Source: Anagrus nilaparvatae
Lineage: Eukaryota; Arthropoda; Insecta; Hymenoptera; Mymaridae
Length of the DNA: 64,000 bases
Assembly: GCA_022575985.1 (NCBI GenBank)
Contig: JAKSXM010000014.1
Coordinates: forward strand, 27,714,001-27,778,000
Direction: 5' to 3'
The first letter of the stretch is position 1; each line of letters opens with the position of its first letter. This document shows, piece by piece, positions 24,296 through 35,104 of this stretch. The notes below the pieces were generated by a model that was given only the letters and a program-made list of their open reading frames with translations, searched no databases and was not told the DNA's origin. The translations under genes were made by a program, and so were the position numbers.

Positions 24296-24575
24296 TTAAG
24301 AGTACTGGGGGCCACCATATTTTTTTTTTTTTAAATTTATTTTTTGTTTTTATGAGTTGAAAATTTTTTGGAGATCAGGGGATAATGGCATAAAAACATT
24401 TTAAATTTAATAAAAAATAAGGCCATACATTGTTGCACAAAATTTCATATACTCGAAAATTTTGTCAAACATCGTACGGTCTTATTTCCTCTGCTCCCAA
24501 AAAAAAAATTTCAAACCCATAAAAATAAAAAATAAATTTAAAAAAAAATGGCGTGCATTTAGTACTCTTGATTTA
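24296..24575. repeat. foldback element (~280 bp)
   Basis: The left arm starts AAGAGTACTGGGGGCCACCA and the right arm ends GGCGTGCATTTAGTACTCTT, its approximate complement. Between them, AAATTTATTTTTTGTTTTTA pairs with TAAAAATAAAAAATAAATTT, and GGAGATCAGGGGATAA pairs with TTATTTCCTCTGCTCC. No coding capacity. Confidence 0.65.
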
Positions 24576-25406
24576 TTTGTTATAAACAATGTGAATATTA
24601 TTATTGTGTAAATTTTGTATAGCAAATAATTTTTTTTAAGACTGTAATTTTCAAAAAAAAAAAAAAAAAAAAACGAAGACAAATCTTTAAAACTATTAAA
24701 AGCTGTGTTTTTTAAAAATATATTTTGTAAATATTCATTCCAATAATAAAGAAACTTGTGGCATTATTGAAAATTTTTGATCTGTTTTTATATTTAATAA
24801 CTTTTTTTTTTGAGTTTTGTTTGTATAGAATTTGAATGTTAATAAATATTAATTATTTTGTATTTAATTTATAGTTAGATTTTTTTTTCTCAATATTATT
24901 AAATTTAATTTAAATAATAACAAATACTCATTTTTTTTTCTATTGCAAGATACATTATAACTGTAAGTATAAGTTTTAATTAAATAATTTTATGTCTTAA
25001 AAAAACGAAATTCTAATCTAAAAAATAAAACAAAATAATTTATAAATAAATTACGAAAATTTAACGAAAATAATGTGAATATAACAAATAATGAAGAAAG
25101 TTTGTAAATAAAAAAAATTATGTTAAAAAATTAAAATAAATAAATTTCAGTAATAATTTTTTGGAAATTATTTTATTATTAAACCTAATGTCTATTAAAT
25201 TTAGAGTAAATGCTTCTGTGCATGACTAGCATGTTTTTTTTATAAACTTTTAAATACTTTTAATTCCGCCAAATACTATAAAAAATTTCTTCTTTTTTTT
25301 ATAAACAAAAACTTTAAAATTTTGAATTTTCGTCTAATTTCTTTGCCCTAGGGAAAACGTTATCCATGGCCCTTCCACGTCCTTACAATTAACGGGTTGG
25401 TAAGGT

Positions 25407-25622
25407 ATAACATTTACCGACATAAGTTTTTTTTAAATAATTAATTTTGTTGTTAATATAAAAATTTGAATTTTATTTTATCCACTCCGTAATTAAATTC
25501 TGCGTCGATTAAAAAAAAAAAATTTGTAAATAGCTCAAAATTAATAGAAATATAATTCAAATTTTAATATTAACAACAAAATTAAATATTTCAAAATAAC
25601 TAATGTCGGTAACTACTGTTCT
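25407..25622. repeat. foldback element (~215 bp)
   Basis: TACCGACATAAG at the left pairs with ACTAATGTCGGTA at the right. The long AT-rich arms TTAATTTTGTTGTTAATAT and ATATTAACAACAAAATTAA are near-perfect complements. Confidence 0.65.
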
Positions 25623-25710
25623 ACTTTCAGGATGGGTTTTACAGGATAATTTAAGGGGCCTTGCAAGCTTTAACGGTTTTCCAACAATTCGAATTTAAAA
25701 AACGCCAACC

Positions 25711-27693
25711 ATTAAGGTTGAAACAGGTGGATAGAAATAGCATTTTTTGAGTAAAAATTTCTGGAGATCGAAACTTCTGGAATGTTTAATATTTTTAGCC
25801 ATTGATCATGTTATGTGTGCCTTAAAATTAAAAAAAGATTTTGAAAATTTATTGACTACCGACGGAGATATTAGCGCTTTAAATTTCATTAATTTTTGAG
25901 GTACTTAATTAATCAAGACTTTTATAAATAATCTAATTTTAAAAATCTTTGAATATAATATTAAGGACATTATTTAGCATCAATTCACTAAAAAAAATCT
26001 CAATTTTTAACAATAATGTGAAAAATATTTCAAGTTTTTTGATTTTTGGCCTAACCTAAATTTTATTCGCGGCGAAACGTAGAAAATCAAAAATTTTTCT
26101 AGTGGATCGATGCTAAATAATTTCATAAATATTACATTCAAAGATTTTTAAAATCAGATTATTTATAAAAAAGTCTTGATTAGTTAACTACCTCAAAAAT
26201 TAATGAAATCTCAACCGCTAATATCTCCGTCAGTAGTCATAGTATAGGCCTGGAGCATGGTTTTATTTGCGATTTTTTTTGAAAGCATGTCCATGGAATT
26301 TTTTGACGTTAATTTTAGTATTTGGGGTCGCTGATTCCAAATCCGAAGTCCGTTTTGACCTAACGTGGTCCAATTTTGCGTAATTGCCCTCTTTTAGGTC
26401 ATTTTTAACGTTTTTTTGTTATAATTTTCAATATATTACCATTTTTCTCATACTACACCAATGTTTTTTGTGAATTTATACCTAATTATCATATCTACTC
26501 ATACAAAAAAAATGGTAGCCCATAATAGGGATTTTAAGGCTATTTTTCACGCTTTTTGGGCTAATTTTAGGTATTTTTATGAAATAATACCAACTTTTAT
26601 CTATAGCTTCTGGTTTTTGAGTATTTTAAGGTAGTTAAATACGAATATTATTTTTAATTTATCTAAACACGGTGTAGTAGCCCATAATAATAGGCATTTA
26701 TAGGCTGTTTTTAACGTTCAGGGTAATTTAAGCTATTTTAATGAACTAATACCAATTTTTTTCTACAGCTTGTGGTTTTCGGGTCATTAAACGTAAAGAA
26801 CACATCTTTTTTTAACAAATATGTCCAGTTGCCCATAATGGGCGATTAGTTTAAATTTATCGAACCCAAATTCATAACACTACTCGTTTAAAAAAAAGTA
26901 ACGTGTTATAAAATACCATTAAAAGGATAAGAATACCCGTGAATCGCCTATTATGGGCCACTGGACATTCTTTGTTAAAAAAAGATGTGCGTTTAGTGAC
27001 CCGAAAACCACAAGCTGTAGAAAAAAATTGATATTAGTTCATAAAAATAGCTTAAATTATCCCAAAAACGTTAAAAACAGCCTATAAGTGCCTATTATTA
27101 TGGGCTACTAAAACGTGTTTAGATAAATTAAAAATAATATTCGTATTTAACTACCTTAAAATACTCAAAAACCAGAAGCTATAGATAAAAGTTGGTATTA
27201 TTTCATAAAAATACCTAAAATTAGCCCAAAAAGCGTGAAAAATAGCCTTAAAATCCCTATTATGGGCTACCATTTTTTTTGTATGAGTAGATATGATAAT
27301 TAGGTATAAATTCACAAAAAACATTGGTGTAGTATGAGAAAAATGGTAATATATTGAAAATTATAACAAAAAAACGTTAAAAATGACCTAAAAGAGGGCA
27401 ATTACGCAAAATTGGACCACGTTAGGTCAAAACGGACTTCGGATTTGGAATCAGCGACCCCAAATACTAAAATTAACGTCAAAAAATTCCATGGATATGC
27501 TTTCAAAAAAAATCGCAAATAAAACCATGCTCCAGGCCTATATACTATCAATAAATTTTCAAAATTATTTTTTTAATTTCAAGGAAAACATAACATGATC
27601 AATGGCTAAAAATATTAAACATTACAGAAGTTTCGATCTCCAGAAATTTTTACCCAAAAAATGCTATTTCTATCCACCTGCTTCAACCTTAAA
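25711..27693. repeat. giant palindrome (~2 kb foldback element)
   Basis: The left arm (25711-26847) and right arm (26941-27693) are nearly identical in inverse orientation, around a spacer of about 90 bases. Examples are CCATAATGGGCGATT against GAATCGCCTATTATGG at the centre, GGCCTGGAGCATGGTTTTA against its complement near 27520, and ATTAAGGTTGAAACAGGTGG against CCACCTGCTTCAACCTTAAA at the ends. The arms differ in length only because a second palindrome (25856-26236) is inserted in the left one. No open reading frame suggests a transposase, so it is a non-autonomous foldback or a palindromic duplication. Strong arm identity implies recent formation or gene conversion between arms. Confidence 0.85.
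25856..26236. mobile_element. foldback element nested in the left arm of the giant palindrome
   Basis: It begins CTACCGACGGAGATATTAGC and ends GCTAATATCTCCGTCAGTAG, with arms of about 180 bases. The right arm of the host palindrome lacks it: there AATTTATTGATAGTATA (read on the opposite strand) runs without interruption. This empty-site comparison shows that it inserted after the larger palindrome formed. Confidence 0.75.
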
Positions 27694-27699
27694 TGAAAG

Positions 27700-28630
27700 A
27701 AAAAGAAGAAAGGGGGATGGTTGGGCTCTTCATCGCACCGACCAGTGAGGTTAGTGAGGATCTGGATCCCAGCCACTTGAGGACTTTTCGAGAGAAAATA
27801 ATGAGTGATTTTTAAGCCTTAAAATTTTTTTTTTAATTTTAAAACTACCTAGTATTTACCAGGATGGAGTATTTACCTAGCTTCAACTCAGTTTATTCAA
27901 TGGATTTTGAAAAAATGAAAAAAAACGGTTTGAAAAATACCAGAAGGTAACATTTTTTATTATAATTATTACTTATTGGTTCAAAAAGCTAAAAATTGTT
28001 GATAGAATAAAAGGGTCATGAAATCGGAATTTAATATATGTGTAGATGTAAATATTTATTGTTATTTACTTGTTAAAAAAACTAATCGGACCGGAAAGGT
28101 TAAAATTTTTGTTTAATATAAGGTGAAATAGCTACTTTTTAAACAAGGGAAAAAATATTGGTTTTGACTTTGCATGCAGTGTATGCACGAGAGATCGTAA
28201 CCCCATACTTTTTTCCGTGATTTAAAACATAGTTTTACTTATAACGAGCAAAAAAGCTATCTCCCTAGAGTAGAAAATAAGCATTTTTTGCTCCAGATAT
28301 TTAAAAATGTTTACCACTCAGAGTCGAGCAGAGTTTATGTATTTCATACTCAATAAGTATATATTCTTACTACAGTATACATGTAAAAATTACTGTTTAA
28401 CAAGCTGAAATTTTTTCTAGAAATATCCTTTCGTAGCATTTATTTTTAAAAAATTTTTTATCATTTTCTTGTGAAATGCAAAAAATCAAATTTTATTCTT
28501 CAAATTACATGTTTTCAGTTCCATATTTTTGCAAAGAAAAATATTTTATAGAAACTTATAGAACCATGTTGGTTCAAAAACAATCACCTAAAAATTATTT
28601 TTGGAATGCAGATTAATTAAAATTCAAAAA
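27700..28630. other. non-coding DNA
   Basis: No gene was recognised. Apart from a short less AT-rich block near 27710-27790, the stretch is AT-rich. Confidence 0.5.
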
Positions 28631-28639
28631 ATATCTCAG

Positions 28640-28790
28640 AATGTTGCGACAAATTTGAACAAACTTTAAAATATTAAAACATCTGCCATTAGTAAATCAT
28701 TGAACCTAGAACCCTAAAAATTGAGATGGTATCATATTTTTAGTAAACCCAGTAAACATTTTTTTTTAAATCCCAGACTTTTACCTACCG
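28640..28790. repeat. dispersed foldback family, copy 1
   Basis: It resembles the copy at 32078-32280. Both share TTTGAAC, an ATCTGCCATT or GCTGCCATT segment, CATTGAAC and CCTAAAAATTG or CCTTAAAAATTG. Both end with AAATCCCAGACTTTTACCT. This copy has lost its left end. The 74-codon frame here is not a gene. Confidence 0.6.
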
Positions 28791-28959
28791 CTTATGTCAG
28801 TTTCACCAAGAATGCCTCATATATATATAATTATAATATGTTTAATCTTTCATGTAATTTGTATAAATCACTAAATATACAATATACATATATATATCTT
28901 AAAATTAAAGCATTTCTAAATTTAATACATTTAAATATACATTAAAAAGAAAGTGTTGT

Positions 28960-30361
28960 GCAAAAAAATGTCCTAATTTTTGTAATTTAAAAGTCTTAAT
29001 TTATATTAAAAAATTCTTGATACATATAATAAGTAATACTAATATTTAAATAAATTTTTTCATTATATTTTATTTTTCTAAAAGTTTTGCCTATAATAAT
29101 TAGCAATTTTTTTAAATAGTTGATTTTAATATTTTTGGGTTTACAAAATAAATGATTTTGTTTTATTTGGAGGCATATTTTGGTGAACAGGACTTTTATT
29201 CATTTGCAGGACCTTTAGAGAAATAACTTTGTATGCATCTAGTTTTACCCTTTGGGCCAAGCTATTTCCATAATTGTATTACTTTTTTAAACTGATTTTA
29301 GAAATGAGCTATACAATTTTTTTATATTGATTATATAGATTATGAGTAAAGTTTTTTTTAATTAATAGTAAATTACGACTGATGGCCAGAAAAATAAATA
29401 ATGGCCCTAATTTTATTTATATTTTTTCACCATTTTTCTTCATCAGCGACCAGAAAACATGCCCTTGCTGGAAATACAATGGCAAATATGTACGTACTTT
29501 TTGCCGGTATCAATAAATAAAAATTACCTGCATTTATTTAATAATTAAAAATCGTTGTGATAAATTTTAAATTACAATATGTGTTTCAAAATAGTGAAAA
29601 AAAATGATTGCATACCAATTATTTGTAAAATTTTTGCTAAAATGACAAAAAGCAGCCTGATACCAAAAACCAGAAATTCAAATACGCATAAATTGAGTTG
29701 ACAAATCGTTATCTCTGTTTCAAATTTTTTTTGATAAGACTTTTTTTAGCAAATGTTGTTTGAAGACATTACAAATTTATATTTTGACTCATACGAATAA
29801 TAATGTTAAAAAAAACCCCATGGAAAAACCAATAGATTAACTAAGAATAATCAAATTTATCTATTAAGTAATTAAGAATTTTCTTCCTCTATTACCGTTG
29901 ACAAGAATTTAGCAAAAGTGATGGTTACTTATTATGATGTATTTATAATCTATAGTGAAAGTGCGAATATATTAAAAAAACCCCACCTTTGCAAATTTTT
30001 TTTTTTTTTTTAAGATTTGATAGTTATGATCGTGCACTTGTTATTCACAGTATAATGTTAGTTATAAGAAGAATCGTGATCGATAAATTTGCCAAAAATT
30101 TAGCGTAAATTTAATTTTTTTTTAATTTAATTTTTCATTAATTTTTTCACTCGTGGTTTGTTTTTTAATTTTTTTTAAAAAAATGTATTATCAAAATTAT
30201 TTTATGTTTATCAGAAAATTAAAATTTTTGCATTTTTTTAATTGACTTTTTTTGGTATAATTTTCAAAAAAATAATTAAAAAAAAAAGTTATTAAATTTT
30301 TATTACTGTTAATAAATTTTTGATTAAGGAAAAAAAAAGACAATTTATTTATTTATTTATT
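28960..30361. other. spätzle upstream region
   Basis: No exon was recognised. GGCCAGAAAAATAAATAATG near 29384 matches a foldback end at about 5190. The promoter and leader of the spätzle gene must lie near the right side, but no reliable TATA or initiator motif could be picked out of the AT-rich background. Confidence 0.4.
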
Positions 30362-33203
30362 ATGGCTGTAATTACAAGGATAAATCAAATATTTATTTTG
30401 ACATTATTAATGGTGAGTAATATTAATTAGTTTTTTTTTACGAAATTTTCTATAATTAGAAATAATAAACACGTTTAATTTTTCCTCTCATAAAAATGTT
30501 TTTTAAAAAAATTATCATCTAAAAAAATTTATTAAAAAGTAAACTAGGGCTAGTTTTTTAAGATATTATTATTTATCTTATAAAAAAAAAAAGAGTCAAG
30601 ACTTTCTCTTTTGACAGTTCTATATAAATGCCGAAACTAAAAAAAAAACATGTGTAAATGCAAATTAATAGAAGATTTTATTTTGGTTTTTGGGGTCAAG
30701 CGTTATACTTTTTAATGATTTATGTATATTAGTTGATTCAATAAAAGATTTTTTATTTTTTAGTGCCATCGATCTTATGAATATATAACTGAACCATGTC
30801 CTGAATACGGATGTCCAAGAGGACCACCGTTAAATGTACCATACGTACCAGCACAGCCTGGTTTAACACCAAATTGTGCTAAACCAGGTTTAACTTTTTG
30901 TGAAACAGAAGATACTTATCCTCAGTAATTTTATTTTTTTTAAATTAAATTTAACAAAATTACACTGAAATATAATTCGTTTGCAGTTTTTTTTTGCAAT
31001 TGATGGAAATTTACTTGCTGCAAGCGGAATATTTTTTTCAGTGTAGTTTATAAAATAATGCCTTGAAAATTATTTATTCGATCAAGGTTTGATTTATTTG
31101 TTTATCAATTTGAAGTGTTTAGTTTGAAATTGAAAAAAAAAAATAAGAAACTGTTTTGCTACTGATGTAACTTATGAACAAACCAAGTAGACTCTTGAAT
31201 TTTAAAATCAAAAGCCTCTTAAACTTAATCATTCAAATTTGTAAATTTTGGTCTGATTATTTTCAATTTTTACTATAGTAAAACCAACACTTCTTGATAA
31301 AAAATAATAAGATTCAATTTTTTCCTTTAATTTTTATGTATAAAAAGTTAATAATAATTATTTCTCTGATCAATATGTGAATTTTATAAGTAAAAATTTT
31401 TGAATTTTAATTTTATCGAATGCTGAGCCTCTTGCGTAGCATGTAAATTAAATTAAAAATTTGTTTTTTAGACAAGTTATTAAATATCTTATTGAACAGC
31501 AAGTATTTGATATTGGACAATTCATTCGCGATGAATCGTCAGAAGAATTCAGTGCCATGAGGTAAATATTTATGAACATAAAATTTTATGAAAAAATTAG
31601 AAGAAAAAAATTTTTTAATTCTATTTTCTTTAGCAAAAAACCTAATTATTCTTATGGATACGATTATTCGAAACCTAAAATACCTGCTGAGCTTCATCCA
31701 CATTCGCTAAATTTACGTACACCATTTAATGATACCAGCCAAAATAGGTAAGTAATCAAATCACTTTAGTAAATGCCGCAAATGTCTTTGTAAAAAAATT
31801 GATGATCAAATTAAAAATATAGAAATCAGAAATTATAAGATACATATTTTTTATTTAATAATTTTGTAATTGATTGTTCAATTTCATAAATACTTATTAT
31901 AATATACAATTGATTTTTATCGTAAATCGCACTGTTGAAATATGTCAATCATAGATTATATAATTTATTTTTTGAATTATTATAAAGTAATTTATTCTAG
32001 AAATATTTATATATTTATTAATTTATTAAAAGAAAGTAATTTTATATGAGATATTCTTAGTGAAACTAACATAATGGAAAGGTAAAAGTCTGGGATTTAA
32101 AAAAAAATCGATTTTTACAGCAAATTTGAACTAATTTTAAAATCGTAAAACAGCTGCCATTTCGAGGCCATTGAACTTAGAGCCTTAAAAATTGGGATGT
32201 ACCATACTTTTAGATATTAAACCCAGTCCAATTTTTTAAATCCCAGACTTTTACCTTTCCATTATTTTATTTTTACTAAGAATTACTGATATATTTTTTT
32301 GCATAATGAAATTTTAAATATTTTTAAGAAAAAAAAATTTTTTTAAGAAAAGAAAAGAAAGCTCTATTTTATACCGGGAAAATTTTTAGTCCTTAAGAAC
32401 AAAATTTAGAGCTTTTTTCATGGTGTAGATGAACTATAATTTGTTATTATCCAATATTTATAAAGCCATGTTTATATGTGTCTCAGGTGATTAGTTTCGT
32501 TCATTTTTCAAAAATAATTCTCGAATGAAATTTTCAAAGTATTTAATAAATAATGAATTTTTTTTTAAATTATCAGGTATTTGTGGCCAAACAAAGGAGC
32601 AGTTTATGGAAGACAACCTTATCATTCTCAACCTTTTAATCCAAATCCAAACCCAAATCCATGGTTAAACAGGTAAGAATTTATATTTTAAAAAATGAAT
32701 TTTTCTCAAATTAAATATTTTTAGAAATCCAAGGGATCTGAGTGTAACAAAGTATGAAAATCCATTTCGTACTTACCTTGGCAAAGAACCTCGAGATAAA
32801 AGACAATCAGATGTCAATGCAGTACCAATTTGTCCAACTCGGTCAACATTCATAAGTCCAAAAGCTGCTTTAAATAATAAAGGAAATTGGATGTTCGTTG
32901 TTAATTTAGAACAAACAGAAAAATATTCACAACTCGTTCGTAGTGAAATTTGTTTGTAAGTTTTATTAAAAATTATTTTATTTTACAATTTATAACTATT
33001 TATTTATTTAAAAATAAAAATTTTTTAGAAGTGATACATGTGATGGATTATGTTCATTACCGTTAGGTTACAAAAGTAAATGTCAACAGCAATACGTACA
33101 AAAAAGATTAGTTGCTCTCGAAGGAAGTGGAAATCGTCTCTACACTGATGTTTTTTGGTTTCCTCATGGATGTTCTTGTGAAGTAGTCCTTGAACAATAT
33201 TAA
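30362..33203 (+). CDS. Spätzle-family cystine-knot ligand precursor (spätzle 4/5 type)
   Basis: Spätzle proteins are secreted pro-ligands of Toll receptors with a neurotrophin-like cystine knot, used in immunity, patterning and neuronal survival. Seven exons join in frame: 30362-30412, 30764-30924, 31472-31561, 31634-31747, 32577-32672, 32725-32955, 33029-33203, giving 305 residues. A signal peptide spans 1-17. The prodomain has a Pro/Cys-rich start (EPCPEYGCPRGPP) and a Pro/Asn-rich stretch near 160. A furin-type RDKR at 194-197 separates a C-terminal ligand of 108 residues. The ligand has seven cysteines (207, 247, 252, 256, 266, 296, 298), enough for the knot plus an interchain bond. Typical motifs are CPTRSTFISPKAALN, CDGLCSLP, YVQKRLVALEGSGN and LYTDVFWFPHGCSC. 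The family is certain. Whether it is the spz4 or spz5 orthologue is not, so no symbol is given. Confidence 0.92.
30963..31043. mobile_element. tiny CACTG-ended MITE in a spätzle intron
   Basis: The 81-base element begins CACTGAAATATAATTCG and ends CGGAATATTTTTTTCAGTG, flanked by TA on both sides. Its ends match those of the larger element at 16916-17179 (CACTGAAAAAA), so both probably used the same transposase. It sits 38 bases after the donor of spätzle exon 2. Confidence 0.7.
32078..32280. repeat. dispersed foldback family, copy 2, in a spätzle intron
   Basis: Terminal inverted repeats ATGGAAAGGTAAAAGTCTGG and CCAGACTTTTACCTTTCCAT bound about 200 bases. The interior matches the partial copy at 28640-28790. 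It lies in the long intron before exon 5. Confidence 0.75.
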
Positions 33204-33235
33204 ATAAATTTTAAGATATATATTTAAGATATAAT

Positions 33236-33490
33236 TAAAAAGGAACGTATCCAGAGTCAGGGAGGGTGGGCAAGGAGGGAATGCCCCCCCCCCCCGAAAT
33301 GAAAACTTTTAGTAAAAATAGGAATATTTTTACTCCTATTTTCAAAAATTTTTAATTGTTTATTAAAAAATATAATTTTTAAACAATTTAAAATAAGGAA
33401 CGATTAAATGTTGTTTCTTACTAAAGGCTCTGCCCCCCCCCCGAAATTTTTGGCCACCTCCGAAAAAAATTTCTGGATACGTGCCTGATT
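33236..33490. repeat. C-rich foldback element just after spätzle
   Basis: AGGAACGTATCCAGAGTCAGG near 33240 pairs with CTGGATACGTGCCTGATTC near 33473. Runs of about a dozen C's (33282-33295) and nine C's (33434-33442), each followed by GAAAT, sit in the same relative orientation rather than paired. It begins about 35 bases after the stop codon, so it may lie in the 3' UTR. An AATAAA overlaps the stop (33203-33208). Confidence 0.55.
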
Positions 33491-33499
33491 CAACATATC

Positions 33500-34750
33500 G
33501 TTTATATTATTTCAACTATAAATGATATGAAATCTAGAACGATATATCAAAAATGAAATAGATAATAATTTTAAAAAATAGTTTTTTCCTTTAAATTTTA
33601 ACACTAATTATAATTTTATTTTCTTTGTCATGTAGAAAAATGAGTGATATAATTTTATTTCACATGTATATAATTATATATATATATAAACTTTGATATA
33701 ATTTGTAAATATAAATAATTAATTAATATACATATAAATTATTAAATAAAAAAATATATTCATCAATTTTCCTTCAATATAAATTTAATAATATATATGC
33801 TTGTATTATTATAAGTAAACAAAAAATTAACATATTTATTAAAGTTATAAATAGAGTGAAGGTATAATTTTTAAGAGAAATTAAAATTATAATGAAATTA
33901 TTATTAATAATAATGATAATGATATTTAAAATAATTAATTTTGACATCTAATAAAATACATTTTAAAATGATTTTTATGTAAATTGGGGAAAGTAGTTTA
34001 ATACCGTTTATATTTAAAATTGTAATATGTCTAGAGGATTAAGGAATATTGTTTATTATTACTTGTCAATAGGCTCTTATTACCAATTTGAGATTGAAAA
34101 TGCAAAACCTTAAATCAGCTAATGGTAAATTTTTTTTTTTGATTTTAGGCTTCGATATCTAGACTTTAACATATGTTTTTTAAAGATTTTTTTAAAAATT
34201 AACTAGAGAAATGTAGAATTATGAAAAAGTTTCAGTGGTTTGAGATCCAGATTGTTGAAATTTGGCACATATTCATATTTTTGATTTGTGAACCTTTTTT
34301 ACCTGTGGGCTAATTGAGAAATGTGAACCTGTCAGGTAGAAAGAAATTTGTGAATTCTGTCTATATGTTAATGCAGAAATTTAATATATTTATATTGATA
34401 AATTAAATATTTTTAAATATGATGATTAAATATTTTTATTTTTTTTCCAACTGTATCTTTTAATTTAGAAGTTAATACAGTAAAATATAAATTTAGACTG
34501 AATTTCTTTTTAATTGAATAAATTTTGTTAAATATATACCAAACTATATAATATTTTTACCCATTTTATTATATAATTAATTCATTATACATATTTGCTT
34601 ATAATAATTCATATCGAAAATTTTTAACATAAATTGGCTAATAACTTATTGCTTATAAATTGTATATGTCCATATTAAGTTAAAATTTTTTGTTAAGGAT
34701 AGTGATAATTTTTAAAAATAAGTTTGGAAAGTCGTCCTGGTCACATACGC
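33500..34750. other. AT-rich intergenic DNA
   Basis: No gene, RNA gene or clear repeat was recognised between spätzle and the RpS27-like frame. Confidence 0.5.
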
Positions 34751-34754
34751 GAAA

Positions 34755-35012
34755 TTAACACCGAGGTTTTTTTCTGTAAGAGCAACCATTAGTTAAGGAT
34801 GCTTTGCCACCGGTAGGAACACAAAGTTTCATTCCACATTCATCGCAATAAATTTTATCTTGAGCATGAGAAAATATTGTTTTAATATTATAACAGCGAG
34901 GACATTTAACGTCCTGGAAGTAACTATTTGGTGCTTGTACAAGTCTTTTTAATTTATGTTTCTTTTTTTCTTCTTCTGGTGTTGGATAGAGTAAGTCCTT
35001 TGCTAATGGCAT
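34755..35012 (-). CDS. RpS27: ribosomal protein S27 (eS27) copy, intronless and divergent
   Basis: eS27 is a small zinc-finger protein of the 40S ribosomal subunit, 84 residues in most animals. This single-exon frame encodes 85 residues from [20 protein letters not shown]. The four zinc-binding cysteines are at their standard places (37, 40, 56, 59; CPRC and CDEC), and [17 protein letters not shown] follows. I chose the inner ATG because it matches the family start; an upstream in-frame ATG would add MAGYFR. The second half differs from the normally near-invariant sequence: [16 protein letters not shown] replaces the usual VVLCVGCSTVLCQP type, and the end is KKPRC. Lack of introns and high divergence suggest a retrocopy that is still open. 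A TTTTAG just before the inner ATG also allows it to be a terminal exon. A true functional S27 with unusual sequence is possible. Confidence 0.75.
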   Translation of the reverse strand: MPLAKDLLYPTPEEEKKKHKLKRLVQAPNSYFQDVKCPRCYNIKTIFSHAQDKIYCDECGMKLCVPTGGKASLTNGCSYRKKPRC

Positions 35013-35104
35013 TCTAAAATACCCTGCCAACTAGCTGGCACTAAGGTTCCTCAAACAATGAGCCAATTATAAGCATGCAATCATACATACATTTATATTA
35101 ATTT

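Noticed and set aside
24482..24682. 66-codon minus-strand frame rich in Phe
   Set aside because: A poly-A/T by-product that overlaps the right arm of a foldback element.
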